Shown one piece after another: positions 20,687 to 23,126 of a DNA stretch of 23,126 nucleotides. Positions within the stretch are counted from its first letter, which is position 1, and each line of letters opens with the position of its first letter. Location: positions 1 to 23,126 of the IMG/VR virus record IMGVR_UViG_3300010392_001041, one strand, 5' to 3'. The notes under the pieces were generated by a model. The model searched no databases and was not told the origin of the DNA. It saw only the letters and a program-made list of their open reading frames with translations. This stretch comes from a virus. A program made the translations under genes and the position numbers.

Positions 20687-20896
20687 ATGGGCGTATCACG
20701 ATCAAAAGGATGGACCGAGGACGATATTAACAAAGATGATCCGGAGGCCTATCACGGCGGCGGTATCGTAACCGCGGAGATAAGGGCCCGCGAGGAACAG
20801 GAAAAGCTAAAGAAAAAGCGAAAGAAACGGATCAATGCTACCCAGGAATTTATCGAGGGCATGAAAAACCGCAAAGAAATGAACGAGGTACTATAA
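20687..20896 (+). CDS. Small charged protein
   Basis: A 69-residue protein with AGGAG before the ATG. A helix of mixed charge (AEIRAREEQEKLKKKRKKR) fills its centre. It ends on the first base of the next gene. Not recognised. Confidence 0.55.
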   Translation: MGVSRSKGWTEDDINKDDPEAYHGGGIVTAEIRAREEQEKLKKKRKKRINATQEFIEGMKNRKEMNEVL

Positions 20897-21204
20897 TGGG
20901 AGCACCACCACCGACGAATAAAACGGCTAAGATGGGCAGCAGTACTAAAATGGCCAAGTCGACCACGGACAAAACCGGCGCGATCCAGGCAAGTCGAGAT
21001 CGAACCAAAGCACAAACGGCGCCAGGCACCGACTACAAGGCAAAAAAGGCAGCCCAAAAGGGAAAGGGCGGCGGATATGTGGCGGCAAAGTCCGGCGAAT
21101 CGGCCGAGGAAAAGCGCAAGACGCGCCTGGCCAAAATGAGAGAGATAACGACTAAAGCCCGCGAGCTCCGTAAAAGTCGATCATCGATGATAACAGGCCT
21201 TTAA
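20896..21204 (+). CDS. Small Lys/Thr-rich basic protein
   Basis: A 102-residue, strongly basic, Thr/Ser/Lys-rich protein, disordered in the first 70 residues and helical at the end (EEKRKTRLAKMREITTKARE). GAGG lies 12 bases before the ATG. Composition resembles packaged or DNA-binding proteins. Not recognised. Confidence 0.55.
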   Translation: MGAPPPTNKTAKMGSSTKMAKSTTDKTGAIQASRDRTKAQTAPGTDYKAKKAAQKGKGGGYVAAKSGESAEEKRKTRLAKMREITTKARELRKSRSSMITGL

Positions 21205-21206
21205 TT

Positions 21207-21419
21207 ATGAGGGATGCAGACCAGGGCAAAAGTAGCCAGCTACCGAGTTTCGGCACCGTTATTCGGTATGCAGGCGGTAAGCGTAAAAAGAAAAAGCGCG
21301 GTCCGGATCCGGAGCAGGCGGCAAGGATTCACGCTTTACAGGCCGAAAATATGGCCAGACGATCGTTAATGAGTCCGCAAGGGCCCAGGGGTGATATTAA
21401 CCCCTGGAATAAATCTTAG
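21207..21419 (+). CDS. Small basic protein
   Basis: A 70-residue protein with a lysine cluster (GGKRKKKKRGPDPEQA) in the middle and a helix after it. The ribosome site is weak. It starts three bases after the previous gene ends, so coupled translation is likely. Not recognised. Confidence 0.5.
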   Translation: MRDADQGKSSQLPSFGTVIRYAGGKRKKKKRGPDPEQAARIHALQAENMARRSLMSPQGPRGDINPWNKS

Positions 21420-21430
21420 GAGGTATCACT

Positions 21431-21628
21431 ATGTCAGGCGAGGGAACAGCACCGAGTTACCAGGGGCGAAAACCCCAAAAGGATGATATGAGCGGCAAAC
21501 CGGCTGGCAGCCAGACCGCCAGGGCAACAGCAACCGACAAGGGCAGCGGAACGTCCAAAGGCCGCAGCCCAAGCAAAAAGGATATGCCAGGTAAAAATCC
21601 AGTAAAGGATCGCACCGACAAATATTAA
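21431..21628 (+). CDS. Small disordered basic protein
   Basis: A 65-residue protein rich in Lys, Ser, Gly, Thr and Asp with no hydrophobic core, preceded by TTAGGAGG. It appears fully disordered. It belongs to the post-portal run of small proteins. Not recognised. Confidence 0.5.
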   Translation: MSGEGTAPSYQGRKPQKDDMSGKPAGSQTARATATDKGSGTSKGRSPSKKDMPGKNPVKDRTDKY

Positions 21629-21638
21629 GAGGTAGGCC

Positions 21639-21821
21639 ATGCCTTTGACTAAAAAAGGCCGCAAGATTATGTCGGCCATGAAAGGCCAGTACGGCGAGGA
21701 CCAGGGCGAGCGCGTGTTTTACGCCAGCAGGAATAAAGGCACGATTTCGGGTGTAGATAAAGCCCGCAATAAAAATAAGAAACATCAAATCTATATGCGC
21801 GGCCGATCGCGCATGAATTAA
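21639..21821 (+). CDS. Conserved small phage protein (MPLTKKGRKIM type)
   Basis: A 60-residue protein. MPLTKKGRKIMSAMKGQYG, then GERVFYASRNKGTISGV, is a pattern I know from many tailed phages, usually next to portal and capsid genes; role unknown. An AGAGG site precedes the ATG. Its conservation compared with its neighbours suggests a real structural or assembly role. Confidence 0.7.
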   Translation: MPLTKKGRKIMSAMKGQYGEDQGERVFYASRNKGTISGVDKARNKNKKHQIYMRGRSRMN

Positions 21822-21833
21822 GGAGGCCCCAAC

Positions 21834-22157
21834 ATGGCAGACGATGAAAAGAAAAAAAAGAACCCAGGCCTGGTACAAAACGTCAAAGATATTTATGGTA
21901 TGGGCAAAAAGCTGTATGGCCACTACATGAAAAAGCGCAAGCAAATGTCGGAAGTTAAGCCACCGACCGGCCCGACAATGCGTCAGATCGTACCGCCTAA
22001 ACCGCCCGAAAAGGAACCAGGCGGCGATATGAAAAAACCGATTTCGCAGCAACCGCCCAAAAAGAAAAAGGAAAAGAAACCCCGCGGCGGAGTGGGCGGC
22101 GTACTCGATAAGATCCAAGAGCGCAAGGACCGGATGCGCGAGGCCCTTGAAGATTAA
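21834..22157 (+). CDS. Lys/Pro-rich small basic protein
   Basis: A 107-residue protein: acidic-basic start, a helix (GLVQNVKDIYGMGKKLYGHY), a Pro/Lys-rich middle and end with KKKKEKKPRGG, and a final helix. AAGGAGG precedes the ATG. It closes the run of small proteins between portal and scaffold. Not recognised. Confidence 0.55.
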   Translation: MADDEKKKKNPGLVQNVKDIYGMGKKLYGHYMKKRKQMSEVKPPTGPTMRQIVPPKPPEKEPGGDMKKPISQQPPKKKKEKKPRGGVGGVLDKIQERKDRMREALED

Positions 22158-22185
22158 CCCTTAACAAAGACCAGGAGGCATTACT

Positions 22186-23126
22186 ATGAACGCAAAAGCC
22201 GAGGAACAGGCAAAGGCAGTAAAAAGCGACGGCCGGACCGATAAGGAAAAGCTGGCCGATATTGGTTTATCTCCGGAAGAAACCGCGGCCTTAGAGGCCG
22301 ACGATACCGACACAGGCGCCGAGGGCGCCGATAAGGACGCAGCCGGCAAGGATGCCGACAAGTCCGGCGATAAGGGGGCCACCGATGCCAAAGATGAGAA
22401 CGAGGCCGATAAGGCCGCGGCGGCGGAGGCCAGCGGCGGCGAGGGTGACGAGAAAGCCGGCGATACTCAACCGTCGGAAAAAGTACCCGACCATTTCATC
22501 CCAATGGCGGAAACATTAACCGATGAAGATCTAACGCAGATTTCAACAGATCTTGAAACCCTTAAAACTCAATTTGATGATGGTGATATTGATTACGAGA
22601 AATATACCGACGGCCGTTTAGAGCTCGAAAAGCTGATATGGCACCATGAGCAAGCGGAAATGACAAATATTAACGCCGTCGAACAACGCTGGCAGTGGGA
22701 ACGCGATTGGTATCTGCAATCAAATGCGGAGCTCAATAACTCCCAGGTGATATACGGTGCCTTTGCGGCCCAGGTAAACGCGCTTTTAGCCGACGATGAA
22801 TGGAATACCGCCCCAGGTTTTGACCTTTTGACCGAGGCGCACAGGCGCGTATCATCCGAGATCGATAGCCTGGCGGGCCCAGGATCCGGATCGACCGACA
22901 ACGGCCGACCAGCTGGCGGCGATAAATTGAGCGCCGACGAGAAAGCGGCCGATGCCCTTAAAAAGGCAAAGGCGGCAGAGTCCGGCAAGCGGCCACCGGA
23001 AACCCTGGCCGGCAAACCGTCGGCCGAGAAACATACCGATGAGAGCAAATTTGCCTATCTCGATAATTTAGAGGGCGAAAAGCTGCAGGCCGCGATCGAT
23101 AAACTCAGCCCGACCGAGTTAAAAGA
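22186..23126 (+). CDS. Probable scaffolding protein, 3' end outside window
   Basis: ATG 22186 after ACCAGGAGG opens a frame running off the window (313 codons seen). The first 100 residues are highly acidic and Ala/Gly/Asp-rich (disordered). Residues about 105-215 are more ordered and helical, with FDDGDIDYEKYTDGRLELE, then a Trp-rich VEQRWQWERDWYLQ and LLTEAHRRVSSEID. A second acidic/basic low-complexity stretch follows. This build and its place between portal and an expected major capsid gene match phage scaffolding proteins, which guide prohead assembly and are then lost. Confidence 0.65.
   Translation, partial: MNAKAEEQAKAVKSDGRTDKEKLADIGLSPEETAALEADDTDTGAEGADKDAAGKDADKSGDKGATDAKDENEADKAAAAEASGGEGDEKAGDTQPSEKVPDHFIPMAETLTDEDLTQISTDLETLKTQFDDGDIDYEKYTDGRLELEKLIWHHEQAEMTNINAVEQRWQWERDWYLQSNAELNNSQVIYGAFAAQVNALLADDEWNTAPGFDLLTEAHRRVSSEIDSLAGPGSGSTDNGRPAGGDKLSADEKAADALKKAKAAESGKRPPETLAGKPSAEKHTDESKFAYLDNLEGEKLQAAIDKLSPTELK

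Noticed and set aside
1-23126. CRISPR arrays, tRNA genes, insertion sequences, integrase or attachment sites
   Set aside because: Looked for on both strands; no regular repeat-spacer pattern, cloverleaf or transposase was seen. The 5543-5636 repeats are iterons, not CRISPR.

Overview
The window is a contiguous piece of a tailed double-stranded DNA phage (Caudoviricetes), probably a short-tailed virus. The support is a terminase large subunit with intact ATPase and nuclease motifs, a P22-like portal, a scaffold-like protein, a holin and a lambda-O-type replication protein, all packed with almost no intergenic space. No integrase, tRNA or host housekeeping gene is visible. The host looks Gram-negative: the phage encodes a prepilin-type protein, a lipobox lipoprotein, a Sec signal peptide and a Tat-like signal. 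The exact host cannot be named. Both ends of the window cut genes (an SbcD-like nuclease at the left, a scaffold-like protein at the right).

Layout. (1) 1-4839, leftward early operon: small zinc-binding proteins, hypothetical proteins, a prepilin-like protein, a protein ending in the SSB-type tip DDIPF, an HTH/zinc-ribbon regulator and an SbcD/Mre11-like nuclease. (2) 4840-4986, divergent control region with two back-to-back sigma70-type promoters. (3) 4987-6571, rightward replication module: Cro-like HTH protein, replication initiator with an internal iteron array (probable origin), and a possible helicase-loader-like protein. (4) 6584-11840, accessory early genes in overlapping ATGA/GTGA/TTGA chains: NlpC/P60 peptidase, HNH-like zinc protein, PD-(D/E)XK-like protein, a likely Acb2/Tad1-type anti-defence sponge, and many small proteins, several with zinc ribbons. 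(5) 11824-11974, a promoter-like sequence followed at once by a strong intrinsic terminator, the geometry of lambda PR'/tR'. (6) 12009-14640, membrane-anchored protein, LLH-like holin, lipoprotein, small genes and a putative small terminase. (7) 14746-23126, packaging and head: a chimeric Tat-signal ORF, TerL, a secreted FnIII protein, the P22-like portal, a run of seven small mostly basic, low-complexity proteins, and the scaffold-like protein.

How it works together: leftward genes probably handle DNA recombination and host takeover; rightward genes start replication from an origin inside the initiator gene; the middle block carries counter-defence and accessory nucleases; lysis and head genes probably switch on late, perhaps by antitermination at 11938-11974. 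All functions are inferred by reading the sequence; no database search was possible.
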